Source of the DNA: Neobacillus rhizophilus
GTDB lineage: Bacteria; Bacillota; Bacilli; Bacillales; Cytobacillaceae
Reading direction: 5' to 3'
DNA length: 64,000 nt
Assembly: GCF_018343535.1 (NCBI RefSeq)
Contig: NZ_JAGYPF010000001.1
Span: 1,550,001-1,614,000 of the forward strand
Numbering within the stretch: the stretch's first letter is position 1; each line of letters begins with the position of its first letter. The notes beneath the pieces are model-generated. The model saw only the letters and a program-made list of their open reading frames with translations. It did not search any database and was not told the origin of the DNA. The position numbers were made by a program, and so were the translations under genes. Below are positions 54,390 to 63,517 of the stretch, piece by piece.

Positions 54390-55541
54390 ATGTTTAAAGA
54401 TTTTGTTTCAAATACAGCCATGTTAGTATCCTCCTTTTATGTAATGGGGCAATTATTTAAAAATAGACCATTACTGGCTACTTCACCATTATCCACTAAA
54501 CTATATTGGGGAATTTCTTATGGTATCCTGGGAAACATACTAATGATTTTCAGTATTAAAATTTCAACTACAACCATTGCAGACCTCCGCCATCTAGTGA
54601 TTGTTCTTGCCGCAGCATTCGGCGGATTCATTCCCGCGATGGTTGCTTCTGCCCTAATTGTAATAGGGAGATTTCTGCATTTCGGTTATAGTGATGCAGC
54701 CCTTTTTGCTTCTATTGGAATGCTGTTCATAGGAATCATAAGCAGCGGAATCGCAAGATTGAATTATAATTTAACAATTAAAGCTTTTTTCATGAACCTG
54801 ATAGGATTATTTATCCTAACAATTGTTTTTACCATCAATATTGAAGATCCGATTGTTTTAAAAAAATTATTAATCATGCATTATATTTTTTCGTTAACGG
54901 GCGGATTTATCGCCTATCATTTTTCTGTCTTTATCGCCCATTCAAATGAAAACCAAAGAAAATTAAAGAATAGTCTTATCGAACTGAAAGAAACACAGCA
55001 TAAATTGGAAAAATCCAATGAAAGATTAAATCAACTCTCTTATGTAGACGGATTAACCGGTGTGGGGAATCGCAGATATTTTGATACGAAACTGGAAAAG
55101 GCGTGGCTTCATGCTCAATCGAATCAAGTCCCGATTTCTTTACTAATGTTTGATATTGATTTCTTTAAAAAATATAATGATACCTATGGCCATCTTACTG
55201 GTGATTATTGCTTGCAAACCATTGCCCAAGCTATTAAAAATCTCGTAACGGAAGATTCAGGCTATACACTCTGCCGTTATGGAGGTGAGGAATTCAGCCT
55301 CATCATGCCTGCAGCAAACCAGGAAAATGCCGAACAATTTGCCGCACAAATCAAGAAAACAGTTAAGGAACTAAATATTCCTCATATTAATTCAGAAATA
55401 GCAGAAACCGTCACCTTAAGCATCGGGAGCGCCTCATTTATACCTGGTCCGGCAGCCAAACCGGAGGATTTGATTCGGTTGGCAGATGAGGCCCTTTATA
55501 CTTCAAAAACAAAAGGCAGGAACACGATTTCCGTTTTATAA
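54390..55541 (+). CDS. Membrane diguanylate cyclase (5TM-LYT + GGDEF)
   Basis: 383 residues. Five to six N-terminal helices with the 5TM-receptor LYT pattern (ADLRHLVIVLAAAFGGFIPA), a short coiled coil (~185-220) and a GGDEF domain. Active site RYGGEEF at ~297; DIDFFKKYNDTYGHLTGD is intact. Similar in architecture to B. subtilis DgcK (YhcK). It should make cyclic-di-GMP in response to a membrane or external signal. Start at the ATG 54390 with CCGGAG upstream. Second diguanylate cyclase in the window. Confidence 0.87.
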   Translation: MFKDFVSNTAMLVSSFYVMGQLFKNRPLLATSPLSTKLYWGISYGILGNILMIFSIKISTTTIADLRHLVIVLAAAFGGFIPAMVASALIVIGRFLHFGYSDAALFASIGMLFIGIISSGIARLNYNLTIKAFFMNLIGLFILTIVFTINIEDPIVLKKLLIMHYIFSLTGGFIAYHFSVFIAHSNENQRKLKNSLIELKETQHKLEKSNERLNQLSYVDGLTGVGNRRYFDTKLEKAWLHAQSNQVPISLLMFDIDFFKKYNDTYGHLTGDYCLQTIAQAIKNLVTEDSGYTLCRYGGEEFSLIMPAANQENAEQFAAQIKKTVKELNIPHINSEIAETVTLSIGSASFIPGPAAKPEDLIRLADEALYTSKTKGRNTISVL

Positions 55542-55543
55542 AA

Positions 55544-55570
55544 AAAACCGGGCAGCAGAAGCCCGGTTTT
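55544..55570. terminator. Bidirectional terminator between the cyclase and kdgF
   Basis: AAAACCGGGC / GCCCGGTTTT perfect stem between convergent genes. Confidence 0.88.
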
Positions 55571-55580
55571 TTGATTTAAA

Positions 55581-55913
55581 TCATAGAAAATCTTCACGCT
55601 GAGGTGTAAAAACATCCAATATAATCGAGTCATCTTCAAGCGCTTTAACACCATGTAAAGTATTTGAAGGGATGTAGATGCTATCCCCTTTCACCACTCG
55701 CTGGACTTTTCCATCCAAATTGAACTCAAAACTTCCTTGAACAATATAACTTACCTGCTCGTGCGGGTGGGAGTGGATTGCACCAATTGCATCCTTTTGG
55801 AAACTTACTTCTGTCATCATCAGGCTTCCGCCCCTTCCCAAAAGCTTCCTTTTGGCACCTTCTCCTGCTTCCACAGAATTTTCCTTATTTCCAAAGTAAA
55901 ACAAGTCAATCAC
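55581..55913 (-). CDS. kdgF: KdgF-like cupin (unsaturated uronate processing)
   Basis: 110 residues, one cupin domain: metal ligands in IHSHPHEQVSYIVQG (~46-60) and NTLHGVKAL (~85). Length and position at the end of the kdgA-kdgK operon fit KdgF, which linearises 4,5-unsaturated galacturonate/guluronate released by pectate or alginate lyases to the 5-keto-4-deoxyuronate. Starts 16 bp after kdgK. If right, the operon also handles lyase products, although no lyase or KduI/KduD lies in the window. Confidence 0.72.
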   Translation of the reverse strand: MIDLFYFGNKENSVEAGEGAKRKLLGRGGSLMMTEVSFQKDAIGAIHSHPHEQVSYIVQGSFEFNLDGKVQRVVKGDSIYIPSNTLHGVKALEDDSIILDVFTPQREDFL

Positions 55914-55929
55914 CTCACTTATTACATGT

Positions 55930-56913
55930 TTATCTTGTAGCTTCTACCCTGCCTGCGATAATAGAATTGATCTCCTCAAGTGAAGGGTTCCCTTCCCAAT
56001 CACCCTTAAATTGAGTTGCCAGTGCACCCAAAATATTGGCCCTGGTTAAGGCAATTTCTAGGGATACATGAGTCAAAGCAGCCTCATTATCTAAATACAC
56101 AGAGAGGAACCCTGCTGCAAACGCATCTCCAGCCCCGACCGTATCAATGACCTGTGAGACTACATGTGGGGCTGCTTTAACAGAATCGCCGTTGATAAAG
56201 CCAATCGAACCTTCGGCACCAAGCTTCAAGACAACTACTTTCGGCCCCATTTGCAGAAAACTCTCGCCATATTCTTCAATGGATTGTTGACCTAAAAGGA
56301 ACTCTGCTTCCTCCACGCCTGGCAGAAACACATCACATAACGGGATAAGCGAAAGTAAAACACTCCGCGCCTTCTCCTCACTCCAGAGCTTTCTCCGTAA
56401 ATTGGGGTCAAAAGAAATGGTCAGTCCCATATCCTTGGCCATTTTCATTGCTTTTCGGATAGCTTCGGCAGCATTTTCACTTAAGGCCGGTGTTATTCCT
56501 GTAACATGCAAATGCTTGACACCATCAAACCACTCTTTTTGCACATCTTCTGGCTGAAGATTGCTAGCGGCTGAGTTTTTCCGATAATAATAAACGGTTG
56601 GATCCCCATAGCTTTTACTTTCTTTAAAATAAACCGCCGTAGGTTTTTCCACATCACGAAGGGCATAGGATACATCTACTCCCTCTCCGCCAAGTGTTGA
56701 CAAAATATAGTCACCAAACGGATCTTTACCTAGTTTACTGACCCATCTAACCTTCTTGCCTAAACGCGTCAGGGTGATGGCAACATTTGATTCGGCACCT
56801 GCCAGGGACTTTGTAAACAGCGGCTCATATTTAATCCCTTTTTCTCCGATTGTTTGAAAAAGGACCATACTTTCTCCAATTGTCAGTACATCCGTACGGT
56901 TATTTGGCTGCAT
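55930..56913 (-). CDS. kdgK: 2-keto-3-deoxygluconate kinase
   Basis: 327-residue PfkB-family kinase: TIGESMVLF opening, LAGAESNVAITLTRLGKKV, and the C-terminal catalytic DTVGAGDAFAAGFLS. Phosphorylates KDG to KDPG. The ATG overlaps the kdgA end by 14 bp and has AGAGGTG seven bases upstream within kdgA, so translation is coupled. Confidence 0.93.
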   Translation of the reverse strand: MQPNNRTDVLTIGESMVLFQTIGEKGIKYEPLFTKSLAGAESNVAITLTRLGKKVRWVSKLGKDPFGDYILSTLGGEGVDVSYALRDVEKPTAVYFKESKSYGDPTVYYYRKNSAASNLQPEDVQKEWFDGVKHLHVTGITPALSENAAEAIRKAMKMAKDMGLTISFDPNLRRKLWSEEKARSVLLSLIPLCDVFLPGVEEAEFLLGQQSIEEYGESFLQMGPKVVVLKLGAEGSIGFINGDSVKAAPHVVSQVIDTVGAGDAFAAGFLSVYLDNEAALTHVSLEIALTRANILGALATQFKGDWEGNPSLEEINSIIAGRVEATR

Positions 56914-57553
56914 GTACCTGCACCTCTTTAGCTAGTCTAGTATACGCTGCAGCTAATTGTGTAATTTGCTCAAAATCACCTTTTTTAATTAACTCATTGT
57001 TTACTAGATTTCCACCGAGCCCAACAGCAATGGCTCCGTAGCCCAAAACCTCTTTGATATTGTCCAGATTCACTCCGCCTGTTACCATCATTGGAATATG
57101 GTTAAGCGGTCCTCTGATATCTTTAATATATTTCACTCCCATTGAGCCGACTGGGAAAACCTTAACAGCGCTTGCCCCGAGGCGATACGCCCGGACAATC
57201 TCTGTAGGTGTCAAGGTTCCTGGCCAAACTTCCACACCTTGTTCAAGCCCGTAAGCCAATACCTCTTCATCCAGGTTTGGCGACACAAGATATTCCGCAC
57301 CTGCCTGAACCGCTTCCTTTGCCATTTCAAGGTCTAATACAGTTCCCGCACCAATTCGTAATTGACTTCCAAATTTCCCTTTCAGATCATGAATCATGTT
57401 AAGGGCACCATCAGTGTTTAATGTCACTTCTAAAAATGAAATTCCACCTGCTGCTAGGGCTTTGGCTGTCTCTTCACCGCTGCCGTTTGGAATGCCGCGA
57501 ATAATCGCCACAATTTTTTCTTGCTTTAATAAAGAAACTAAGTTTTGCTCCAT
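56900..57553 (-). CDS. kdgA: KDPG / 4-hydroxy-2-oxoglutarate aldolase
   Basis: 217-residue class I aldolase: catalytic Glu in SFLEVTLNT (~39), Schiff-base Lys in GASAVKVFPVG (~134) and TGGVNLDN phosphate site. Splits KDPG to pyruvate and glyceraldehyde 3-phosphate. GGAGG before the ATG. It follows uxaA after a 169-bp gap that carries short degenerate repeats. Confidence 0.93.
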   Translation of the reverse strand: MEQNLVSLLKQEKIVAIIRGIPNGSGEETAKALAAGGISFLEVTLNTDGALNMIHDLKGKFGSQLRIGAGTVLDLEMAKEAVQAGAEYLVSPNLDEEVLAYGLEQGVEVWPGTLTPTEIVRAYRLGASAVKVFPVGSMGVKYIKDIRGPLNHIPMMVTGGVNLDNIKEVLGYGAIAVGLGGNLVNNELIKKGDFEQITQLAAAYTRLAKEVQVHAAK

Positions 57554-57591
57554 TGAAAACTGCCTCCATTACTGAGTTCTTTTTTCAGGTT

Positions 57592-57705
57592 TTATTTGTG
57601 AATCGAGCACTTTTATTAGCGATTTTACGAGTTTTTTTGCGAATTCAACCCTAATATTTGCAATTTTGCAAGTCTTATTTGCGAATCCTTATTAGCAACA
57701 ATCTT
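57592..57705. repeat. Short degenerate repeats between uxaA and kdgA
   Basis: About six copies of a TTATTTGCGAATC / TTATTAGCGA-like element at roughly 20-base spacing. The 169-bp gap has no gene. Could be a slippage product or RNA element. Confidence 0.45.
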
Positions 57706-57722
57706 TTAGAAAAGAGCCAAAC

Positions 57723-59210
57723 CTATAAAGTTACACCCGTTTTAAAAATAGCAATCTCTCTAAAGTCGTTTTTCTCGTTGTTCACCAACTCACCGCTCGC
57801 CACTTTAATCACATAGTCAATAAATTGTCTCAAGACGACATCTGCTGATTGCTCCAGCAATACTCCTGCGTCGAAGTCAATCCAATGGGGTTTTGCTTCA
57901 AATAGCGGGGTATTGGTTGAAATTTTCATGGTTGGAACGAAGGTGCCAAATGGTGTTCCTCTTCCCGTTGTAAACAGGACTAGCTGACAGCCTGCTGATG
58001 CCAGCGCAGATGCGGCAACAAGGTCATTTCCTGGGGCGCTCAACAGGTTTAGTCCTTTTTTCTTTAATCTTTCACCATATTTTAACACATCTGTAACGGT
58101 GGAAGTCCCTGCTTTTTGTGTACAACCGAGCGATTTATCTTCAAGCGTTGTGATCCCGCCCGCTTTATTCCCTGGCGACGGGTTTTCATATACAGGCTGA
58201 TTGTTGGCGATAAAGTATTGTTTAAAGTCATTGATTAATTCTACCGTTTTTTCAAAAACCTCTGTATTTTCTGCTCGTTCCATGAGGATCGTTTCCGCTC
58301 CGAACATTTCAGGTACTTCAGTTAACACCGTGGTTCCTCCCTGGGCAGCAAGGAAATCCGACAATCTGCCAAGCAATGGATTGGCCGTGATTCCTGATAA
58401 GCCGTCTGAACCGCCGCATTTCAATCCAAGTTTCAGTTCGGATAATGGGACCTCTTCGCGCTTATCGTTTTTGGCATTTTCATAGATTTCCTTTAATAGC
58501 TTAACCCCTTCCTCGATTTCGTTGCCGACCTCTTGGGAAGCAAGGAACTTCACTCTGCCTTCATCAAATTCGCCAAGGCTTTCCTTAAATTCATATAGAT
58601 TATTATTCTCGCAGCCAAGTGCTAACACGAGGACGCCGCCAGCATTAGGATGAAGGGCTGCATCCTGCAAAATTGTCCTTGTGTTGTGATGGTCGTCGCC
58701 AAGCTGGGAGCAGCCATAATTGTGCTTTAATACAAGGACATTTTCAAACGGGCTGATATCGCCCACTTCCTTTTGAAAACGTTTAATAATCGTTTCCGCT
58801 ACACCGTTGACGCAGCCAACAGTCGGTACGATCCACAATTCATTGCGGATTCCGACGGTACCGTTTTTCCGTCGATAGCCCTTAAAGGTCAGGTTCTCAT
58901 TTTTATAAGGATTGGCGGCTAGCTTCTGGTTAAATTGATAGTCTTTTATTCCATCAAGATTTGTTTTCGTATTTTGTGTATGAACATGCTCACCGGCAGA
59001 AATTACTTTTGTGGCATGACCGATTGGATAGCCATATTTTACTATAAATTCATTTTCTTGAATGTCCTTAACAGCGATCTTATGACCACGTTTTAGGTCA
59101 TCTTTTAGCTCAACCTCACGCCCATTGACCGAAATGAATTGACCTTTTTGTAAATCCTGCAATGCCACAACAACATTATCATTTTCGTTAATCTGGATAA
59201 ATTCCAACAT
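57723..59210 (-). CDS. uxaA: Altronate dehydratase
   Basis: 495 residues: N-terminal SAF domain (~10-90) followed by the UxaA domain with GYRRKNGTVGIRNELWIVPTVGCVN, HNYGCSQLGDDH, LALGCENN and LKCGGSDGLSGITANPLLG. Iron-dependent dehydration of D-altronate to 2-keto-3-deoxygluconate. Starts 14 bp after uxaB with AAGGGGG upstream. Confidence 0.95.
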   Translation of the reverse strand: MLEFIQINENDNVVVALQDLQKGQFISVNGREVELKDDLKRGHKIAVKDIQENEFIVKYGYPIGHATKVISAGEHVHTQNTKTNLDGIKDYQFNQKLAANPYKNENLTFKGYRRKNGTVGIRNELWIVPTVGCVNGVAETIIKRFQKEVGDISPFENVLVLKHNYGCSQLGDDHHNTRTILQDAALHPNAGGVLVLALGCENNNLYEFKESLGEFDEGRVKFLASQEVGNEIEEGVKLLKEIYENAKNDKREEVPLSELKLGLKCGGSDGLSGITANPLLGRLSDFLAAQGGTTVLTEVPEMFGAETILMERAENTEVFEKTVELINDFKQYFIANNQPVYENPSPGNKAGGITTLEDKSLGCTQKAGTSTVTDVLKYGERLKKKGLNLLSAPGNDLVAASALASAGCQLVLFTTGRGTPFGTFVPTMKISTNTPLFEAKPHWIDFDAGVLLEQSADVVLRQFIDYVIKVASGELVNNEKNDFREIAIFKTGVTL

Positions 59211-59224
59211 TGCTTAAATCCCCC

Positions 59225-60694
59225 TTATCTTGCCGTTTTCTCCTTTAAAACTGCCCGGGCAGCCTGCTTCATTCCCTTTGTTTCGATTTCATGCAGATAA
59301 TTCGTTACGGCGTCCGCTAATCCTTGAACAGAATTTAAGTCCATTCCCCAATTCTTCTCGTAGCCTAAGACCGCACAAACGATTTCCCTCAGACTTTCAA
59401 TGGATCCGTCAAAAGTACCCCATTGCGCTTTGAACAACTCAAGAATGTCTTCGTCATCACTAAGATTAATATCTTCCGCACCTCTTTTTCCCTTATAAAA
59501 AGCAATCAATGCCGCAAGGGAGAAGACCAGTTTTCCCGGTAATTCCTTTTTACGGTTCATATACTCTAATAAAGATGGCAGGTCTCTAGTAGTATATTTA
59601 GAGATGGAGTTCAATGAAATACTCATCAGAAAATGCTTGATATATGGGTTTCTAAATCGATCCAGAACATCATTCGCAAAAGAGGCTAATTCTTCGGCTG
59701 GAAGATCTAATGTCGGAATAATTTCATCAAAAATCAGCTCTTTAATAAAGCTGCCAATCACCGGATGCTCGACCGCTTCTGCGACAGTTTCTAAACCGTA
59801 AAGATAGGAAACTGGTGTCATCGCCGTATGAGCGCCGTTTAAAATCCTCACCTTTCTTGTCCGATACGGTGTCAAGTCATCAACAAACATGGTGTCTAAT
59901 CCAGCCAAATGGGTTGGAAATTCTTCTTTTATCCACTGTGGCCCTTCAATGACGAAGTTGTAGAATTGTTCGCTGGCAACGACAAAATCATCCTGGTAGC
60001 CAAGCTCTTCCGTCATTTCTGTGATCGTATCAACCGGAAAGCCTGGAACGATCCGGTCAACGAGGCTATTGCAAAATGTATTGGCATCATTGATCCATTG
60101 AACAAATTCCGCACCAAGATTCCAAGCAGCGGCATATTGGAGAATAATTTCTTTTAGTTTCTCGCCATTTTTTTCAATAAGTTCACAAGGAATGATGATT
60201 AACCCTTTGCTGTTATCCCTGTTAAAGGCCTGGAAACGATGATAAAGAAAGGCTGTCAGCTTCCCTGGAAAACTCTTTTGCGGACGGTCTTCCAAACGGT
60301 CCGTTTCCTGATAGGCAATCCCAGCTTCTGTTGTATTTGAAAAAACAAAGCGCAGCTCTGAATTTTGTGCGAGTTCAAGATATTTTTCATAATCAGAATA
60401 AAGGTTTATGCCTCTATTGATGGATTGGATTAAGGTATGCTCCTTCACCGGCTTACCATCCTTCATCCCTTGCAAATAAAGCGTATATAAGCCATCCTGG
60501 GCGTTTAATCTTTCTACCTTTTCATACCCGCGTGGCTGAACAACCACGATACTGCCGTTAAAAAGGTTAGCTTTATTCATAACATCGATTTGCCAATCAA
60601 CAAATGCCCGTAAAAAGTTCCCTTCGCCAAATTGCAGGACCTTTTCCGGATAAGATTCAATGCCTTGGATGGTCTTTCGATTAAGTTTCTGCAA
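59225..60694 (-). CDS. uxaB: Tagaturonate reductase (altronate oxidoreductase)
   Basis: 489 residues, polyol-type long-chain dehydrogenase. [17 protein letters not shown] near the N-terminus (NAD loop) and [19 protein letters not shown] (~285, catalytic Lys/Asn/His region). Reduces D-tagaturonate to D-altronate with NADH. TTG start at 60694 has AAAGGAGAG six bases upstream; the frame continues open to an ATG at 60718 without a ribosome site. First structural gene after the LacI regulator. Confidence 0.92.
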   Translation of the reverse strand: MQKLNRKTIQGIESYPEKVLQFGEGNFLRAFVDWQIDVMNKANLFNGSIVVVQPRGYEKVERLNAQDGLYTLYLQGMKDGKPVKEHTLIQSINRGINLYSDYEKYLELAQNSELRFVFSNTTEAGIAYQETDRLEDRPQKSFPGKLTAFLYHRFQAFNRDNSKGLIIIPCELIEKNGEKLKEIILQYAAAWNLGAEFVQWINDANTFCNSLVDRIVPGFPVDTITEMTEELGYQDDFVVASEQFYNFVIEGPQWIKEEFPTHLAGLDTMFVDDLTPYRTRKVRILNGAHTAMTPVSYLYGLETVAEAVEHPVIGSFIKELIFDEIIPTLDLPAEELASFANDVLDRFRNPYIKHFLMSISLNSISKYTTRDLPSLLEYMNRKKELPGKLVFSLAALIAFYKGKRGAEDINLSDDEDILELFKAQWGTFDGSIESLREIVCAVLGYEKNWGMDLNSVQGLADAVTNYLHEIETKGMKQAARAVLKEKTAR

Positions 60695-60742
60695 AGTTAT
60701 CTCTCCTTTTATGCACACGTGAACATTTTTGCAATTTATATA

Positions 60743-60774
60743 ACCGTTTAAAAGCTTCCCGCCCTTTAAACGGT
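60743..60774 (-). promoter_or_regulatory. Hairpin or operator between the regulator gene and uxaB
   Basis: 10-bp perfect inverted repeat ACCGTTTAAA / TTTAAACGGT with a 12-base GC-rich loop. It lacks a T-run, so an mRNA processing or partial termination role is possible. Confidence 0.5.
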
Positions 60775-60780
60775 ATAAGT

Positions 60781-61779
60781 TTACTTCACTAAGGATACAG
60801 ACTTTCTAATCACTAATTCCGTTTCAACAAAAATCTTATCACCTTTGTGTTCATTATTTTCAATCACTTCAAACAGTTTTTCAGTGCCAAGTTTACAGAT
60901 TTTTTCAACTGGTTTCTTGACAGTTGTCAAAGGCGGGTTGGTATACTGTGCCGAGGCTATATCATCAAAGCCTGTGATCGAAATATCCTTCGGAACATTT
61001 AACCCTTTAGCAAATGCCGCATGGAGAGCACCGACTGCCATATCATCATTTGAGCAAAAGACGGCAGTAGGCGGATTTTCTAAGGCGAGCAGGTTTTCCA
61101 TTGCTTCATATCCGCTTTGCAAGTCATAATTTCCTTTTACCATATACTCCTTACGGATTGGGATATCATTTTCCATCAATGCCTGCAGGTAGCCTTCCCT
61201 GCGTTCCAGTGATGATTGGAAGCCTGTAATCCCTTCGATAATCGCAATATTCGAATGTCCATTTTCAATCAAATAGTTTACAGCATTGCAGGAACCTTCA
61301 TGTTCATTCGATAGAATGTTAATGATAGACTGATCGTTGATTTCCCGATTCATCACCACAAGCGGAATTTTTTGATTTAACACATGATAAATAAAGGAAT
61401 TATCAGCGTCACTTTGGCTCATTAAAATAATGCCGTCGAACCTTTTGCTATGAATCGTGGAAAAGTCTTCATAATCGTCAATCCCTCTCACAAACAAGTT
61501 GTAATCCTCATTGATGACGGCATTTACGCCTGTTACCGCATCAGCAAAGAAACTGGAAGATGTTCCATTGGATATGCTCGTAAAGAAAAGGCCGATGGTA
61601 TATGACTTTTGCGTGACAAGGCTTTTGGCATTAAAGTTTGGTGTATAGTTAAGCTGAGCGGCTATTTCAAGGATCTTTTTTTTCGTATTTGGCTTGATTA
61701 GCGGACTGTCATTCAAGGCTCTGGATACAGTCGTATGGGATACATTTGCTAATTTCGCGATATCTTTTATTGTAACCAT
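60781..61779 (-). CDS. LacI-family regulator of the uronate operon
   Basis: 332 residues: [21 protein letters not shown] plus hinge helix ([12 protein letters not shown]) and a periplasmic-binding-like effector domain ([35 protein letters not shown]). KdgR/ExuR-like by context. It most likely binds the GTTAACGTTAAC palindromes upstream of uxaC copy 2. It lies between uxaC and uxaB in the same orientation. Confidence 0.9.
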   Translation of the reverse strand: MVTIKDIAKLANVSHTTVSRALNDSPLIKPNTKKKILEIAAQLNYTPNFNAKSLVTQKSYTIGLFFTSISNGTSSSFFADAVTGVNAVINEDYNLFVRGIDDYEDFSTIHSKRFDGIILMSQSDADNSFIYHVLNQKIPLVVMNREINDQSIINILSNEHEGSCNAVNYLIENGHSNIAIIEGITGFQSSLERREGYLQALMENDIPIRKEYMVKGNYDLQSGYEAMENLLALENPPTAVFCSNDDMAVGALHAAFAKGLNVPKDISITGFDDIASAQYTNPPLTTVKKPVEKICKLGTEKLFEVIENNEHKGDKIFVETELVIRKSVSLVK

Positions 61780-61837
61780 TTTGTTTCACCCTTTATTTAC
61801 CTTCCGCTTTTCATTTTACTTGGAATAACGCTTTTTG

Positions 61838-61873
61838 AAAAGACGAGAGACTATATTTGCGCTCTCGTCTTTT
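61838..61873 (-). terminator. Terminator after uxaC copy 2
   Basis: GACGAGAG / CTCTCGTC stem with A/T flanks giving a T-run on the minus strand. It would attenuate read-through into the regulator and uxaB. Confidence 0.8.
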
Positions 61874-61882
61874 ACATGAAAA

Positions 61883-63289
61883 TTATAGTTCAAAGCCAAA
61901 GTATTCGTTTGCGTTTTGATAGCTGATGCCTTGAACAATTTTACCTAAAAATTCGATGTTATTTGGTACTTCACCATTTTCAACCCATTCAGCAATTAGG
62001 GCGCACACAATTCTTCTGAAATATTCATGTCTTGTATACGATAAGAAGCTTCTTGAGTCAGTCAGCATGCCAATGAAGCGGCTGAATAGACCCATATTAG
62101 ATAGTGATTTCATTTGCTCAATCATGCCATCTTTATTGTCATTAAACCACCAGGCTGTTCCGAATTGGATTTTCCCTGGGACACCTCCGCCTTGGAAATT
62201 GCCAATCATCGGAGCAATGATATTATTATCGTTTGGATTTAATGAATATATAATTGTCTTCGGAAGTCCGCTTTCCTGTTCGATCAAATCCAGAAGTTTA
62301 GCTAATGGCTTGGCGATGTTCTCATCATTAATCGAATCCCAGCCCGTATCCGGCCCCAATACCTTAAACATTTTTGAATTCGTATTACGTAATGCATTAA
62401 TGTGAAGCTGCATTGCCCAGCCTAATTCCGTATAATGTTTACCTAAAAACTTGAAGGTATAGGTTTTGAATTTCTTTTCATCCTCTAAGGAGATTTTTTT
62501 CCCCTTCAAGGCTTCGCTGAAAATGACTGCTGCTTCTTCTTTAGTAGTGTCAGCATACAACATTTGATCAATGGCATGGTCAGAAACCAGACAGCCAACA
62601 GAATGGAAGAACATGATTCTTGACTCAAGTGCTGTTAAATAGTCGTCATAAGAGTTAATAGACACCCCTGAAACCTCTTGCAGCTTTTTAACCCACGGCA
62701 GGAATGTATCACGGTTAATTTCTAATCCTTTGTCAGGTCTGAAGCTTGGTAAAACCTTGACAGCAAAACTTGAATCTTCTTTAAGCTTGAGGTGGTATTC
62801 CAGGCTGTCCACAGGATCATCGGTTGTGCAAACTACTTTTACATTTGATTTTGTAATGAAATCCCGAGCGCCAAAACCCTCGCTATTCAATTGTGCATTG
62901 ACCTTCTCCCAAATTTCTGGTGCACTTTCCTCATCAAGTAAATCATAAATCCCGAAAAATCTTTGTAATTCTAAATGAGTCCAATTATAAAGCGGGTTTC
63001 CAATCGTCATTGGAACGGTTTTCGCCCACGCCATGAATTTGTCATAGTCATTTGCGCTGCCGGTAATGAATTCCTCTTGAATCCCATTTGCCCGCATTAA
63101 ACGCCATTTATAATGGTCACCATATAACCAAGCTTCGGTAATATTTTTAAATGTTTTATTTTCATAAATTTCCTTTGGACTTAAATGGCAATGATAATCG
63201 ATTATTGGCATTTGCTTTGCATAATCATGATATAAACGGACAGCAGTTTCATTTTTCAAAAGAAAATTCTCATCCATAAAGTTTTGCAT
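61883..63289 (-). CDS. uxaC: Uronate isomerase, copy 2 (LacI regulon)
   Basis: 468 residues, same domain layout as copy 1 and nearly the same length: DYHCHLSPKEIYENK, GDHYKWRLMRANG and FIGMLTDSRSFLSYTRHEYF. The copies are similar but clearly divergent throughout, so not a recent duplication. It leads the classical galacturonate cluster uxaC-lacI-uxaB-uxaA-kdgA-kdgK-kdgF. Two LacI-type palindromes and a cre-like box lie upstream. Confidence 0.93.
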   Translation of the reverse strand: MQNFMDENFLLKNETAVRLYHDYAKQMPIIDYHCHLSPKEIYENKTFKNITEAWLYGDHYKWRLMRANGIQEEFITGSANDYDKFMAWAKTVPMTIGNPLYNWTHLELQRFFGIYDLLDEESAPEIWEKVNAQLNSEGFGARDFITKSNVKVVCTTDDPVDSLEYHLKLKEDSSFAVKVLPSFRPDKGLEINRDTFLPWVKKLQEVSGVSINSYDDYLTALESRIMFFHSVGCLVSDHAIDQMLYADTTKEEAAVIFSEALKGKKISLEDEKKFKTYTFKFLGKHYTELGWAMQLHINALRNTNSKMFKVLGPDTGWDSINDENIAKPLAKLLDLIEQESGLPKTIIYSLNPNDNNIIAPMIGNFQGGGVPGKIQFGTAWWFNDNKDGMIEQMKSLSNMGLFSRFIGMLTDSRSFLSYTRHEYFRRIVCALIAEWVENGEVPNNIEFLGKIVQGISYQNANEYFGFEL

Positions 63290-63319
63290 ATGTCCACCAT
63301 CTTCCTAGTAAGTAAAGTA

Positions 63320-63335
63320 TTGTTAACGTTAACAA
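63320..63335 (-). promoter_or_regulatory. LacI-type operator O1
   Basis: TTGTTAACGTTAACAA, perfect 16-bp palindrome with the central CG expected for LacI-family sites, 31 bp before uxaC copy 2. Confidence 0.85.
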
Positions 63336-63387
63336 ATTGATTGAAAAAAATTTGTAGTTAATAGCAACCTTTTCCGTTAGTTCAACT

Positions 63388-63407
63388 AAATGTTAACGTT
63401 AACATTT
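63388..63407 (-). promoter_or_regulatory. LacI-type operator O2
   Basis: AAATGTTAACGTTAACATTT, perfect 20-bp palindrome, centre 70 bp from O1, so looping between two sites is possible. Confidence 0.85.
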
Positions 63408-63439
63408 ATAGTTTTATTTTACCTTAGAACCGAATAGAT

Positions 63440-63453
63440 TGCAATCGGTTTCA
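63440..63453 (-). promoter_or_regulatory. cre-like box upstream of uxaC copy 2
   Basis: TGCAATCGGTTTCA matches cre with one mismatch (third position). Confidence 0.5.
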
Positions 63454-63465
63454 AAGAAATGCCAA

Positions 63466-63503
63466 GTAAAACCTGGATAGAAAAAAATCTACACAGGTTT
63501 TAC
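63466..63503 (-). terminator. Terminator of the partial response regulator
   Basis: GTAAAACCTG / CAGGTTTTAC perfect 10-bp stem after the stop at 63518. Confidence 0.75.
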
Positions 63504-63517
63504 GATGGAGGAAATTG

